Origin: DAOOOU01 sp964435635
GTDB taxonomy: Bacteria; Bacillota_I; Bacilli_A; RF39; UBA660
Assembly: GCA_964435635.1 (NCBI GenBank)
Contig: CAYSZU010000004.1
Span: 1-39,375 of the forward strand
Direction of reading: 5' to 3'
DNA: 39,375 nucleotides
Below are positions 25,560-35,548 of this stretch, piece by piece. The notes below the pieces were generated by a model that saw nothing but the letters and a program-made list of their open reading frames with translations, ran no database searches and was not told where the DNA came from. A program made the translations under genes and the position numbers. Within the stretch, counting starts at the first letter, position 1, and the number at the start of each line of letters is the position of its first letter.

Positions 25560-25589
25560 AGTATAACAATGTTAGCTAAACTGTGTCAA
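25560..25589 (-). promoter_or_regulatory. Promoter of the DUF6273-like protein gene
   Basis: Minus strand TTGACA (25584-25589), 18 bases, TATACT (25560-25565), placed directly after the T tract of the dnaJ terminator and about 25 bases before the start codon. Confidence 0.75.
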
Positions 25590-25613
25590 ACAAAAACAAG
25601 TATTCTTACTTGT
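25588..25613 (-). terminator. Terminator of the hrcA-grpE-dnaK-pepF-dnaJ operon
   Basis: Minus strand ACAAGTA, loop AGAA, TACTTGT, then TTTTGTTTG. The dnaJ stop codon (25606-25608) lies in the hairpin. Confidence 0.75.
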
Positions 25614-26733
25614 TAATGTATTTATCAAAATTATTAAAATGAGTACTATTAGCTAAATTAGTTTTCGCTAATTCATCTAATAACTCTTTTTGTTGGCGAT
25701 TAAGTTTTGTTGGCATAATAACCTTAATAATAACAATCATATCACCGGTGCGATTAGTATTAGGATTTTTAACCCCTTTACTTTTTAAACGGAATTTTTC
25801 ACCCGATTGAGTTCCTTCTTTAATATTTAGAATAACGCTTCCTCTTAAAGTAGGAATCGTTTTTTTACCACCTAAAATAGCTTCGGTAATCGTGATTGGT
25901 ACTTCCAATAAGATATCATCATCTTGTCTTTCGAAAAGTTGATGATCACGAACAATAAATTCAATATAAATATCTCCATGTGGACCACCATTATGTCCCG
26001 CTGAACCTTTATTAGAAATCCTCAATTGATAACCAGTATCAACCCCTTCGGGAATACTAACCGCAATCTTTTTGCTAGCCATAACATGGCCTTGACCATT
26101 ACATTTCGAACATTTAGTTCGATAAGTATGACCAGTCCCACTACAACTTGGGCAAACACTTTCGCTTTGAAAAGTACCAAACATAGTTCTTTGGGCAGTT
26201 AAAATACGACCGCTTCCACCACAACTTTGACAAGTTGTTCGATCAGTACCGCCTTGGCCATCACAAGCTTCACAATTATCAACTAAATCTAGCGTAATTG
26301 TTTTCTCACAACCAAAAACTGCCTCTTCAAAAGTTAAATTAAGTTTTACTAAAGTATCTTCGCCTTTAGTTGGCCGATTACGACTCTTTCGATTATTGCC
26401 AAAGCCAAAACTACCACCAAAAAAATCCTCAAAAATACTTCCTAAATCAAAATCATTAGGATTAAAACCAGAAAAACCGCCATATCCCTGATCGCCTGGC
26501 CCACCTTGTTCAAAAGCAGCATGACCATATTGATCATATGATTGTTTTTTTTGTGGGTCACTTAAAACTGCATAAGCTTCACCTATTTCTTTAAACTTGG
26601 CTTCTGCTTCACTATTCTTATTAACATCGGGATGATATTTTTTAGCTAATTTTCGAAAAGCACTTTTTATTTCCTGCTCATCAGCCGTTTTAGCTACCCC
26701 AAGAATATCATAATAATCTCTTTTTTCTGCCAT
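25606..26733 (-). CDS. dnaJ: Chaperone DnaJ (Hsp40)
   Basis: The 375-residue protein delivers clients to DnaK and stimulates its ATPase. The J domain has HPD at residues 34-36; a Gly/Phe-rich region with [17 protein letters not shown] follows; the zinc domain has four CxxCxGxG units ([32 protein letters not shown]) near residues 150-215; the C-terminal substrate-binding domain is complete. ATG 26733 begins [13 protein letters not shown]. It is nine bases after the pepF stop, so likely co-transcribed with the dnaK operon. Confidence 0.97.
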   Translation of the reverse strand: MAEKRDYYDILGVAKTADEQEIKSAFRKLAKKYHPDVNKNSEAEAKFKEIGEAYAVLSDPQKKQSYDQYGHAAFEQGGPGDQGYGGFSGFNPNDFDLGSIFEDFFGGSFGFGNNRKSRNRPTKGEDTLVKLNLTFEEAVFGCEKTITLDLVDNCEACDGQGGTDRTTCQSCGGSGRILTAQRTMFGTFQSESVCPSCSGTGHTYRTKCSKCNGQGHVMASKKIAVSIPEGVDTGYQLRISNKGSAGHNGGPHGDIYIEFIVRDHQLFERQDDDILLEVPITITEAILGGKKTIPTLRGSVILNIKEGTQSGEKFRLKSKGVKNPNTNRTGDMIVIIKVIMPTKLNRQQKELLDELAKTNLANSTHFNNFDKYINK

Positions 26734-26742
26734 CTCACACCT

Positions 26743-28545
26743 CTAACTATTATCTATCTTTTTATATTGGTCAATTAGTTTTTCAAACGCTTTAATTGCT
26801 TTTTCAATCACAACTGGACTATGCATATCTACCCCTAATTTATTTATGTGATTTAATGGATAATCATCAGAACCAGTTTTTAAAAACTCTTTATAATTCT
26901 TAAACATTATTTGATCACCATTAATAATCTTATCAGCAACATAAGTAGCAATACTTATTCCTGTTGCATACTGGTAGTAATAGTAATTATTATAAAAATG
27001 AGGAATAATTGACCAGCCATACTTTGAATATTTAGTTAATCCTACTTTATCGTTATAATATAACTTCGTTAAATCTTCCCAAAGTTCATTAATAGTCGTA
27101 TTTGTAACTACCTCATTATTTTGTAACTTTTTATGTAAATCTAATTCAAAATGAGCCCCTTTACTAGCACTAAATAAATTCCCTTGATATAAACTTATTA
27201 AATAATTAATAATTATCTTTTTTTCATTCTTATCAGTTGTTTTATTAAGTAAATAATTTGATAAAATCAGTTCATTCGTTAACGATGCTACTTCAGCAAC
27301 AAAAATCGAATGATCACGATATTGATAAGGATTCTTTTGACTCGAATAATAACAATTAACAGCGTGACCAAGTTCATGCGTAAGTGATGAAACATCCTCA
27401 AACTTTCCTTCATAATTAGCCAGAATCGAAGGGGTTGTAACACAACTAGGCATGCAATAAAATCCAGCTACTTTCCCTTTATTCGGATAAATATCAATCC
27501 ATTTATCGACAAAAGCTTTTTTTATAATAGCAACATAATCTTCCCCTAAAATACCTAATGCTTCAATAATTATTTCTTGGGCTTGTTGATATGAATAATT
27601 AACATTACTGTTTAGAACTAATGGCGTTGTAACATCATAATCAAACAAGTTTGGTAATTTTAATTCCTTTTTAACCAAATCATAATATTGGCCAAGTATT
27701 GGAAGATTATTTTCAACAGTCGTAAGTAAATTGTGATATACCTTCTCATCAATCTTATTATTAAAAAGGGACTGATCTAAAGCTGATTTAAAGCCTCTTA
27801 CTTTGGCAATATAATTTTCTGTTTTAAAACAGCCCATAATATTTTCAGCAATACACATATTATTCTGCTCATATTGACTTAAATATAAACGATTTACTTT
27901 TCGTCTAACTCTTCGCTTGGAATTTTTCAAATATAAGCGATAGTTACTATTTGTTAATTCAACTACTTGATCATTCTCATCTTTAAAATTACCATATTTA
28001 AGTTGGACATTTTTTATTAAGTCAAATGATTTTTTAAAACCACGAGTAATACTAGAAAAGTTTATTAGCATTTCTTCTTTATCAGCTGGAAGAACATAAG
28101 GCGCATAACGATATATTTTTTCTAAAACGAACGCAAATTCTTGAAGGCCTTCTTCTTCTTTAATAAAGCCTTGAATTATTGCATAGTCCGTCTTCAGTAG
28201 TTCAGGAGTAGTAAAACTTAGTCTTTCATTAATAATATTTCCTTTGTTTTTAACTAAAACTAACCTTTTGCTATTAAAATCATTTTCAAAATCCTCATCA
28301 GCTTTTAAGGTTACATAAATAATTAGGCGTTCTGCCACAATTGATAAATCTCTTTCCGCCCTTAAAAACGTTAATAGACTTTTGGCGTTTTTGGCAATCT
28401 GACCTTTAAACGATTCGATTTTTTGCAATAAATCATCTAGTTTATTAAAATCGCTTTCAAATTCAGCATCAGTTTGATAATAATTACTCAAATCCCACTT
28501 ATCAGCATCAGCGATTTCAGACCTTGTTTTTTGTTTATTTGCCAT
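26743..28545 (-). CDS. pepF: Oligoendopeptidase F (M3 family metallopeptidase)
   Basis: The 600-residue cytosolic zinc peptidase cuts short oligopeptides. The zinc motif HELGH (His-Glu-x-x-His) in SLTHELGHAVNCYYSS is near residue 389, and the third ligand Glu lies in the following FVAEVASLTNELIL. Length and C-terminal pattern (YQYATGISIATYVADKII) fit PepF. Its place between dnaK and dnaJ is not the usual order and would put it under heat-shock control. A GGAGG lies before the ATG. A perfect 12-bp stem-loop sits between dnaK and this gene. Confidence 0.95.
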   Translation of the reverse strand: MANKQKTRSEIADADKWDLSNYYQTDAEFESDFNKLDDLLQKIESFKGQIAKNAKSLLTFLRAERDLSIVAERLIIYVTLKADEDFENDFNSKRLVLVKNKGNIINERLSFTTPELLKTDYAIIQGFIKEEEGLQEFAFVLEKIYRYAPYVLPADKEEMLINFSSITRGFKKSFDLIKNVQLKYGNFKDENDQVVELTNSNYRLYLKNSKRRVRRKVNRLYLSQYEQNNMCIAENIMGCFKTENYIAKVRGFKSALDQSLFNNKIDEKVYHNLLTTVENNLPILGQYYDLVKKELKLPNLFDYDVTTPLVLNSNVNYSYQQAQEIIIEALGILGEDYVAIIKKAFVDKWIDIYPNKGKVAGFYCMPSCVTTPSILANYEGKFEDVSSLTHELGHAVNCYYSSQKNPYQYRDHSIFVAEVASLTNELILSNYLLNKTTDKNEKKIIINYLISLYQGNLFSASKGAHFELDLHKKLQNNEVVTNTTINELWEDLTKLYYNDKVGLTKYSKYGWSIIPHFYNNYYYYQYATGISIATYVADKIINGDQIMFKNYKEFLKTGSDDYPLNHINKLGVDMHSPVVIEKAIKAFEKLIDQYKKIDNS

Positions 28546-28558
28546 TTTTCCTCCATGT

Positions 28559-28588
28559 AATTAAAGAGAGGAAACTCTCTCTTTAATT
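28559..28588. repeat. Perfect 12-bp stem-loop between dnaK and pepF
   Basis: AATTAAAGAGAG, 6-base loop, CTCTCTTTAATT (28559-28588). On the minus strand the stem holds the dnaK stop codon and is followed by TACATGGAGG, no T tract, so a complete terminator is unlikely. It could act as an RNA-stability or processing element that changes the ratio of DnaK to PepF/DnaJ. Confidence 0.7.
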
Positions 28589-29762
28589 ATTCTTTTTCTT
28601 CGTATGAAGCTTCTTTTACTTCATCAGTTTGATTATCTGAGTCAGCATCAGTTGTTTCTTCAGTTCGATTTTTAGCTGCTTCTTCATAAACCTTAGTTGC
28701 TAAAGCCATGGCCTTTTCATTTAAGGCTTCTTTCTTTTCTTTAATTTCATCAAAATCGTTATCTTCTAAAGCTTTCTTTAAATCAGCGATTTTTTCTTCT
28801 GCTTCTTTTTTATCTTCATCACTTACTTTATCGCCTAGATCTTTGATTGCTTTTTCTGTAGCGAAGATGATTCCATCAGCATCGTTTTTCAATTCTGCTT
28901 CAGTCTTTCTTTTTTCATCTTCTTCTTTGTTAGCTTCCGCTTCTTTCATCATCTTATCTATTTCATCATCTGATAAATTAGTTGAAGATGTAATTGTAAT
29001 ACTTTGTTCTTTATTAGTTCCTAAATCTTTAGCAGTTACATTAACGATACCATTTGCATCAATATCAAATTTAACTTCGATTTGCGGAACTCCTCTTGGG
29101 GCTGGTGGAATATTTCCTAATTGAAATCTTCCTAAAGTTTTGTTATCACTAACCATTGGTCTTTCCCCTTGAAGAATGTGAATATCAACTGCTGGCTGAC
29201 TATCAGCTGCAGTACTAAATACTTGGCTCTTACTTGTTGGAATAGTCGTATTTCTTGGAATTAAAACAGTCATAACATTACCTAATGTTTCAATTCCTAA
29301 ACTTAACGGTGTTACATCAAGTAAAACTAAATCAGCTACTTCACCAGTTAAAACACCACCTTGAATAGCTGCACCCATTGCTACTACTTCATCTTGATTT
29401 ACCCCTTTATTGGCTTCCTTACCTAGTTCTTTTTTAACTAAGTCTCGAATATAAGGAATTCTTGTTGATCCACCAACTAAAATTACTTTATCAATTTTAT
29501 CAGGTTTTAGTTTAGCATCTTTTAAAGCTTTTCTTACTGGTTCAATTGTACTATCAAATAAATCTCGACATAAGTCTTCAAATTTAGCTCTAGTTATATC
29601 CATTTCGAAATTAACTGGTGAGCCATCAACTTGGGCAATAAACGGTAGCGATATTTGGGCTTTTAAAAGACTAGATAAGTCTTTTTTCGCTTTTTCCGCC
29701 GCTTCTTTAATTCTTTGCATTGCTGATTTATCTTTAGTTATATCTACATCTTGCTCTTTTTT
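28587..29762 (-). CDS. dnaK: Chaperone DnaK, C-terminal part (broken at assembly gap)
   Basis: The 391 residues from [29 protein letters not shown] to the end are the second half of the nucleotide-binding domain, interdomain linker [27 protein letters not shown] and substrate-binding domain with lid, with an acidic C-terminus. The reading frame enters directly from the 10-N gap at 29763-29772. About 11 residues between GGDDFD and KKEQ are missing when compared with the usual length. Joined with the N-terminal part this is one DnaK of about 605-610 residues. It lies between grpE and pepF. Confidence 0.93.
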   Translation of the reverse strand, partial: KKEQDVDITKDKSAMQRIKEAAEKAKKDLSSLLKAQISLPFIAQVDGSPVNFEMDITRAKFEDLCRDLFDSTIEPVRKALKDAKLKPDKIDKVILVGGSTRIPYIRDLVKKELGKEANKGVNQDEVVAMGAAIQGGVLTGEVADLVLLDVTPLSLGIETLGNVMTVLIPRNTTIPTSKSQVFSTAADSQPAVDIHILQGERPMVSDNKTLGRFQLGNIPPAPRGVPQIEVKFDIDANGIVNVTAKDLGTNKEQSITITSSTNLSDDEIDKMMKEAEANKEEDEKRKTEAELKNDADGIIFATEKAIKDLGDKVSDEDKKEAEEKIADLKKALEDNDFDEIKEKKEALNEKAMALATKVYEEAAKNRTEETTDADSDNQTDEVKEASYEEKE

Positions 29763-29772
29763 NNNNNNNNNN
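29763..29772. other. Assembly gap (10 N)
   Basis: Ten N bases inside dnaK. A fixed 10-N run usually marks a scaffold join of unknown size. Confidence 0.97.
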
Positions 29773-31128
<1,356 letters not shown>

Positions 31129-31140
31129 TTTTTCACCTTC

Positions 31141-32133
31141 CTATTTTTTATCTAAATTGTTGTTAATGTATTCTAGAAGGCCAACAACTCGATCATATTC
31201 CATCCTTTTAGGACCAACAATCGCAATTGTTCCTTCTTCACCTTTAAAATTAAACTTACTTTTAATGATTGTTACATTCGGATCGAATTCATTATCCTCG
31301 CCAATATAGATATTTATTCCTTGCTCTTTCTCTTCGATTTTTCTAATTAGAGATTCATCTTCAAATTTATTGATTAGTTTTTTTATTTCATCGGCATTAT
31401 TATATTCTGGTTGTTTTAAAATGTTTGTTTTACCACTGAAATGAACATTAGCATTGTTTTTAGCAAAATCATTAAACGCATCACAGAAAATATTATAAAC
31501 CGCTTCATATTGCTTAATCTTTTTTACAATAACTGGTTTTACTTCATATTCTAAACGCATACTTACTTCATCAATTGGCGTGCCAATTAACATTTTATTA
31601 ATAATTTCACTAGTTTTAACTAATTCCTCAATAAATGTGTCTGGTGGCAAAGTAAATTGTTTACTTTCCACAATCCCTTTATTAGTACAAACCAGAGCAA
31701 TGATTTTATTGTCTTCTAAGGGGACAATACTGATTTGTTGGAGACTATTATCTTTTGAATTTTTACCTAAGACAACACTAGTATAATTAGTTATTTCGCT
31801 AATTATTGCCATGCATTGACTAATCGTATCGCCAATCGCCAATTGTTGATTGTGAAAGATTGTTTGTAATTTTAACATATCTTCCCCAGTTAACTCTTTT
31901 GGTTTCATTAAATTCTCTACATAGTAGCGATAACCACTTTCACTAGGAATTCTTCCTGATGATACGTGATTTTTTTCAACATAACCAAGAGCTTCTAAAA
32001 TAGCCATTTCACTACGAATTGTGGCACTCGATAATTTAAACTTCTTACATAAAGTTTTACTACCAACCGGTTTTACAACTTTTATGTATTGTTCAATTAT
32101 CTCCTTTAAAAGAATCTTTTGTCTTTCCTCCAT
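31141..32133 (-). CDS. hrcA: Heat-inducible transcription repressor HrcA
   Basis: The repressor, 330 residues from the chosen start, binds CIRCE operators; its folding depends on GroEL, so it lets go under heat stress. The N-terminal winged helix (EERQKILLKEIIEQYIKVVKPVGSKTL, SSATIRSEMAILEALGYVEKNHVSSGRIPSE) is typical, as is the C-terminal TIAIVGPKRMEYDRVVGLLEYI. ATG 32133 is chosen because AAGGGGTGA is six bases upstream; a GTG six codons earlier would lie inside the CIRCE element. First gene of the operon, so the repressor controls itself. Confidence 0.95.
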   Translation of the reverse strand: MEERQKILLKEIIEQYIKVVKPVGSKTLCKKFKLSSATIRSEMAILEALGYVEKNHVSSGRIPSESGYRYYVENLMKPKELTGEDMLKLQTIFHNQQLAIGDTISQCMAIISEITNYTSVVLGKNSKDNSLQQISIVPLEDNKIIALVCTNKGIVESKQFTLPPDTFIEELVKTSEIINKMLIGTPIDEVSMRLEYEVKPVIVKKIKQYEAVYNIFCDAFNDFAKNNANVHFSGKTNILKQPEYNNADEIKKLINKFEDESLIRKIEEKEQGINIYIGEDNEFDPNVTIIKSKFNFKGEEGTIAIVGPKRMEYDRVVGLLEYINNNLDKK

Positions 32134-32144
32134 ACTTTCACCCC

Positions 32145-32171
32145 TTAGCACTGTTCATTCACAAGTGCTAA
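32145..32171. promoter_or_regulatory. CIRCE operator (start-proximal)
   Basis: TTAGCACTG, nine bases, AAGTGCTAA, against the consensus TTAGCACTC-N9-GAGTGCTAA: the two innermost bases differ, all others match. It lies between the -10 box and the hrcA start and would block the start of transcription. Confidence 0.92.
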
Positions 32172-32175
32172 AAAC

Positions 32176-32204
32176 ATTATAACTACAAAATTAGCACTTG
32201 TCAA
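32176..32204 (-). promoter_or_regulatory. Promoter of hrcA-grpE-dnaK-pepF-dnaJ
   Basis: Minus strand TTGACA (32199-32204), 17 bases, TATAAT (32176-32181): a perfect sigma-A promoter with a CIRCE element on each side; the upstream CIRCE overlaps the -35 box. Confidence 0.92.
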
Positions 32205-32218
32205 CACTAGAGTGCTAA
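32191..32218. promoter_or_regulatory. CIRCE operator (upstream, 10-base spacer)
   Basis: TTAGCACTT, ten bases, GAGTGCTAA. One arm is perfect, the other differs in the last base. The spacer is one base longer than the standard nine, and the -35 box lies in the spacer. Confidence 0.82.
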
Positions 32219-32225
32219 TTTTTTT

Positions 32226-32255
32226 CAAAAATAAAAGCAGACTTAAAATCTGCTT
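32226..32255 (-). terminator. Terminator of the large duplicated membrane protein gene
   Basis: Minus strand AAGCAGA, loop TTTTAAG, TCTGCTT, then TTATTTTT. Situated between that gene and the hrcA control region, so it separates the two transcripts. Confidence 0.8.
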
Positions 32256-32264
32256 ATTTTAGTC

Positions 32265-34400
32265 TTACGGAATTAAACTACCGGTTCCTAAATCGTATTT
32301 ATAATTAGTGTAAACACTACCATCTAAGATAGCTATAGTTACCTCGTTATTATTAAAGGTTACTCGATAAGCCGGTTGATTAGTTCCAAAATAAACACTA
32401 CTATTTAAACTAAGTCGCCCAGTAATAACATTTACATTATGATAATCATAGAGTGTTACCTTATTTGAATCATCAACAACCGCCACATAATTTTCAAAGA
32501 GATCAACATATCGATAACTAGTATCTAATACTTGATTACCTTCATAATCAAACACATAGTAGCGTTTATTCTGCACTACTTTTAAATAATTATCGGTGTA
32601 ATTAATAATCTTTCCTTCAAATTCAACAGTACTAATAGTTCCTTCAATTAATAGTTTCCATTTACCATTAGAAGATTGCGCTAAAATATATTCACCTAAC
32701 TTTTCCATTGCCAAATAAGAAAAGTCATAAATACTTGTTACCCCTGTTGAACTAATTTCAATCATCCCAAATTTATTACTACGATTCTTAGCCACAATCT
32801 TAGCTATTGATGAATTAATATGTTTTAAAGTTTCTGCGTTATCAGGTGTATACGAATTTACAGAAGCATATGTTCCTTTAACCTTACTACTTTCTAAGTC
32901 ATATAATCTAATACTAATATCTTTTGCCTCAGCAAAAGCTGGCGAATCATAAACAAAGACATATCTTTGATTAAAGATTGGAATCGTCGCTTGGCGATTT
33001 GTGGTTGGTTCAACTTCATTTGCTTCATATCTTGTATCAGATGCCGGATAACAACTTTTTAAACCGTTTGCCACATCATTATTTGGATTAGTACATAAGT
33101 AAGATCCTATCAATCTTTCTTTATCATCATCTTCATAAAAATATAGTTTACCAGCAAAATAACTATAGAAACTTAATGTTTTTGATAAGTTTCCTTCAGC
33201 TAAATTTATGTTAATTGTTTTTCCATCTTCCGAACTATCTTTAATATTTACTTTTAGTGTTTCATCTAAATCAATTACATTAAAAGCATATTTTGTTTCA
33301 ATTAACTGACCGTTTTTATCATATATCATTGTCGCTAAATAATCATTGTTAAAAAGAACTAATCCATCTTCAATCATCTTAGCGTTAGTAAAATCTTTAA
33401 TATATAATTTATTATCATTATTAACATATAGATAATAATCGGCCATTAAGTAAACATACTTAAGATCTTTAGCAATCATCTCGCCACTATAATCAACAAC
33501 TAAATAAGCATTACTATCATCGATAATTTTTAAATATTTATCATTATAACCTTTAACGGGATACTTTAGTCCACTCGTTTTTATTTTACCGCTATAATCA
33601 GCTAAATACCACTTATCAGCTGATTTAATAACGACATATTTATCAGTTGTTGTTTGACCAGCAATAATTCCCATATAATCATATTTAAAATCAATTTTTT
33701 GGCTTATTCCTGACTTAGTTATTTCAACTAGGCCATACTGGCCATCACTGTTTTTTAAGATAACATAATTTAAAGCTGTAATATTATATGATTTGACTAG
33801 TTGATAATAACTCTCAGCTTCCTTTGTTGCCATGTTATATAACGTTACAACACCTTTATCCGCTTCCTTATTATCATAAACAAAAACATATTTATCATGA
33901 TAAATTTTTGTTCTAAACTTTAGCTTTTGACCGTCTTCATCAACTAACGAAGGGACATCAAAACTATCTTCCCCACTAATATAAGCAACATAACACAATG
34001 CTTCTTCTTTATTCTTACAAGTATATTGCCCAAGTTCCTCATTATTAGCCCCAAGGAAAGTTAAAACACCATCTTTATAGCTATAATTATCTTTAATAAT
34101 AAGCTGTTCTACTTCTTTTTTAGGTTTTGCTTCCTCTTCCTGGCTTTTTAATATTAAGATCGTTCCAACTGTTATCGTCGCTAGTAAAAAGACAAAAAGA
34201 AATCCAACTGCCAACTTCTTTTTACGAGAAAAGCTTTGCCAATTTTTTTTAAGTTTAACTAACAAGCGTTGTTTTTGCTTTTTTTTAATAGCCGGTTCTT
34301 CTAAAATTGGTTCTTCTTTCCCAACGGAAAAATCAACTTCGGCTAAACTCTTTAATTCGTCTAATTGTTTTGTTTTTTCTTGATCATATAATTCACTCAT
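32265..34400 (-). CDS. Large single-pass membrane protein with internal duplication, WG-repeat-like
   Basis: The protein has 711 residues from the chosen ATG, which has GAGGTG six bases upstream (a GTG three codons earlier overlaps it). Residues 1-55 are charged and cytoplasmic; a basic KKKQKQRLLVKLKKNW and SRKKK precede one hydrophobic helix (about 63-85). The outside part is duplicated: KYVFVYDNKEADKGVVTLYNMATKEAESYY at about 170-200 matches RYVFVYDSPAFAEAKDISIRLYDLESSKVKGTY at about 500-530, and each half has short beta repeats (KYVVIKSADKWYLADYSGK, EYILAQSSNGKWKLLIEG) like WG or beta-propeller repeats. Two Cys pairs (YTCKNKEEALCY; YLCTNP...SCYP) match in the two halves and may form disulfides. 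Function unknown. It separates hemW from hrcA. Confidence 0.7.
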   Translation of the reverse strand: MSELYDQEKTKQLDELKSLAEVDFSVGKEEPILEEPAIKKKQKQRLLVKLKKNWQSFSRKKKLAVGFLFVFLLATITVGTILILKSQEEEAKPKKEVEQLIIKDNYSYKDGVLTFLGANNEELGQYTCKNKEEALCYVAYISGEDSFDVPSLVDEDGQKLKFRTKIYHDKYVFVYDNKEADKGVVTLYNMATKEAESYYQLVKSYNITALNYVILKNSDGQYGLVEITKSGISQKIDFKYDYMGIIAGQTTTDKYVVIKSADKWYLADYSGKIKTSGLKYPVKGYNDKYLKIIDDSNAYLVVDYSGEMIAKDLKYVYLMADYYLYVNNDNKLYIKDFTNAKMIEDGLVLFNNDYLATMIYDKNGQLIETKYAFNVIDLDETLKVNIKDSSEDGKTININLAEGNLSKTLSFYSYFAGKLYFYEDDDKERLIGSYLCTNPNNDVANGLKSCYPASDTRYEANEVEPTTNRQATIPIFNQRYVFVYDSPAFAEAKDISIRLYDLESSKVKGTYASVNSYTPDNAETLKHINSSIAKIVAKNRSNKFGMIEISSTGVTSIYDFSYLAMEKLGEYILAQSSNGKWKLLIEGTISTVEFEGKIINYTDNYLKVVQNKRYYVFDYEGNQVLDTSYRYVDLFENYVAVVDDSNKVTLYDYHNVNVITGRLSLNSSVYFGTNQPAYRVTFNNNEVTIAILDGSVYTNYKYDLGTGSLIP

Positions 34401-34450
34401 CAAAAACACCTCTATATTACATATTATTATAACATATTAAAGTGATAATA

Positions 34451-35533
34451 TTAAATCATTTTAATTAATATTTCATTCATTGTATACAAATATTTAGGAT
34501 TAACAAAAACATTACCATTTTGATAAATTAAATCTTTATTTTTAATTAAGGGCTTGATTGGAAAAACATCTTGCATATCAACCCCGAATTTTTCAAAGAA
34601 ATTTTGAAGATTTATTCCAGCTGTTGTCCTCAAACCTAACATGATTTCATTTTCCATAATTGTCTGTTTACTTAAAATCTCTTCTTTTTGCAAAAACTTC
34701 CCAATAAAATAGTCAGTTAAACTCCTGGTGTTTTCATATCTTACGCCAAAAGTATAACCATGAGATCCTAAACCAAAACCATAATATTCGTTATTACGCC
34801 AGTAGTTTAAATTATGTTTAGATTCATAACCAGCTAAAGAAAAATTACTTACTTCATAATGATGATATTTTTTACTGCTTAGTTTAGCCGTTAAATAATC
34901 ATACATTTGCCGATCTACCTCTTCACTTATTGGTAGAACTCCATCAATTGCTACTTTCGTATTATCTTCAATAATTAACGAATAAGTACTTATATGTTCG
35001 GGTTTTAATTTTAAAAATAAACGTAAATCTTTTTTTAAATCAACTAAAGTCTCCCCTGGAATTCCATATATTAAATCAAGATTAATATTATTAAAATTAA
35101 ATGTTCGACACAAAGCGATTTTTTGAACTGCTATTTTAAAATCATGTTCTCTTTCCATAAAAGCCAATTTGCTTTCATTAAATGACTGAATACCAATACT
35201 TAAGCGATTAACTCCATAATTTCTTAATAATCTTAGTAATTCTTCATTAATATCGTTTAAATTACATTCAAAAGTAAATTCAACCGTTTCAGCTAAATTT
35301 ATTTTGCTAATAATATCAAATAAATATTTTAAATCTTTCTCACTTAAAACACTTGGGGTTCCACCACCAATATAAATCGTCTTAATCTTATCACCATTAT
35401 AACGATCTCTTATTTCATTTACTAAAGCATTTAAATATTGAGTGATCCACGGTCCATTGGCAAGTACTTTACAAAAATCACAATAAGAACAGATCTTTTG
35501 ACAAAAAGGGATATGAATATATACACTCTCCAT
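34451..35533 (-). CDS. hemW: Radical SAM heme chaperone HemW
   Basis: The 360-residue protein begins with IPFCQKICSYCDFC: Cys11, Cys15 and Cys18 form the radical-SAM cluster site and Cys21 is the extra Cys of HemW. GGGTPSVL and CRTFNFNNINLDLIYGIPGE follow. HemW binds heme and is not coproporphyrinogen oxidase, as older names suggest. lepA-hemW-(gene)-hrcA-grpE-dnaK is the Bacillus order. The start is 15 bases after the lepA stop. Confidence 0.93.
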   Translation of the reverse strand: MESVYIHIPFCQKICSYCDFCKVLANGPWITQYLNALVNEIRDRYNGDKIKTIYIGGGTPSVLSEKDLKYLFDIISKINLAETVEFTFECNLNDINEELLRLLRNYGVNRLSIGIQSFNESKLAFMEREHDFKIAVQKIALCRTFNFNNINLDLIYGIPGETLVDLKKDLRLFLKLKPEHISTYSLIIEDNTKVAIDGVLPISEEVDRQMYDYLTAKLSSKKYHHYEVSNFSLAGYESKHNLNYWRNNEYYGFGLGSHGYTFGVRYENTRSLTDYFIGKFLQKEEILSKQTIMENEIMLGLRTTAGINLQNFFEKFGVDMQDVFPIKPLIKNKDLIYQNGNVFVNPKYLYTMNEILIKMI

Positions 35534-35548
35534 TTAATTACTCCTTAT

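Noticed and set aside
28708..29124. Plus-strand open frame of 138 codons opposite dnaK
   Set aside because: Ser/Phe/Ala repeats mirror the Glu/Lys-rich DnaK C-terminus in the opposite frame; not a gene.
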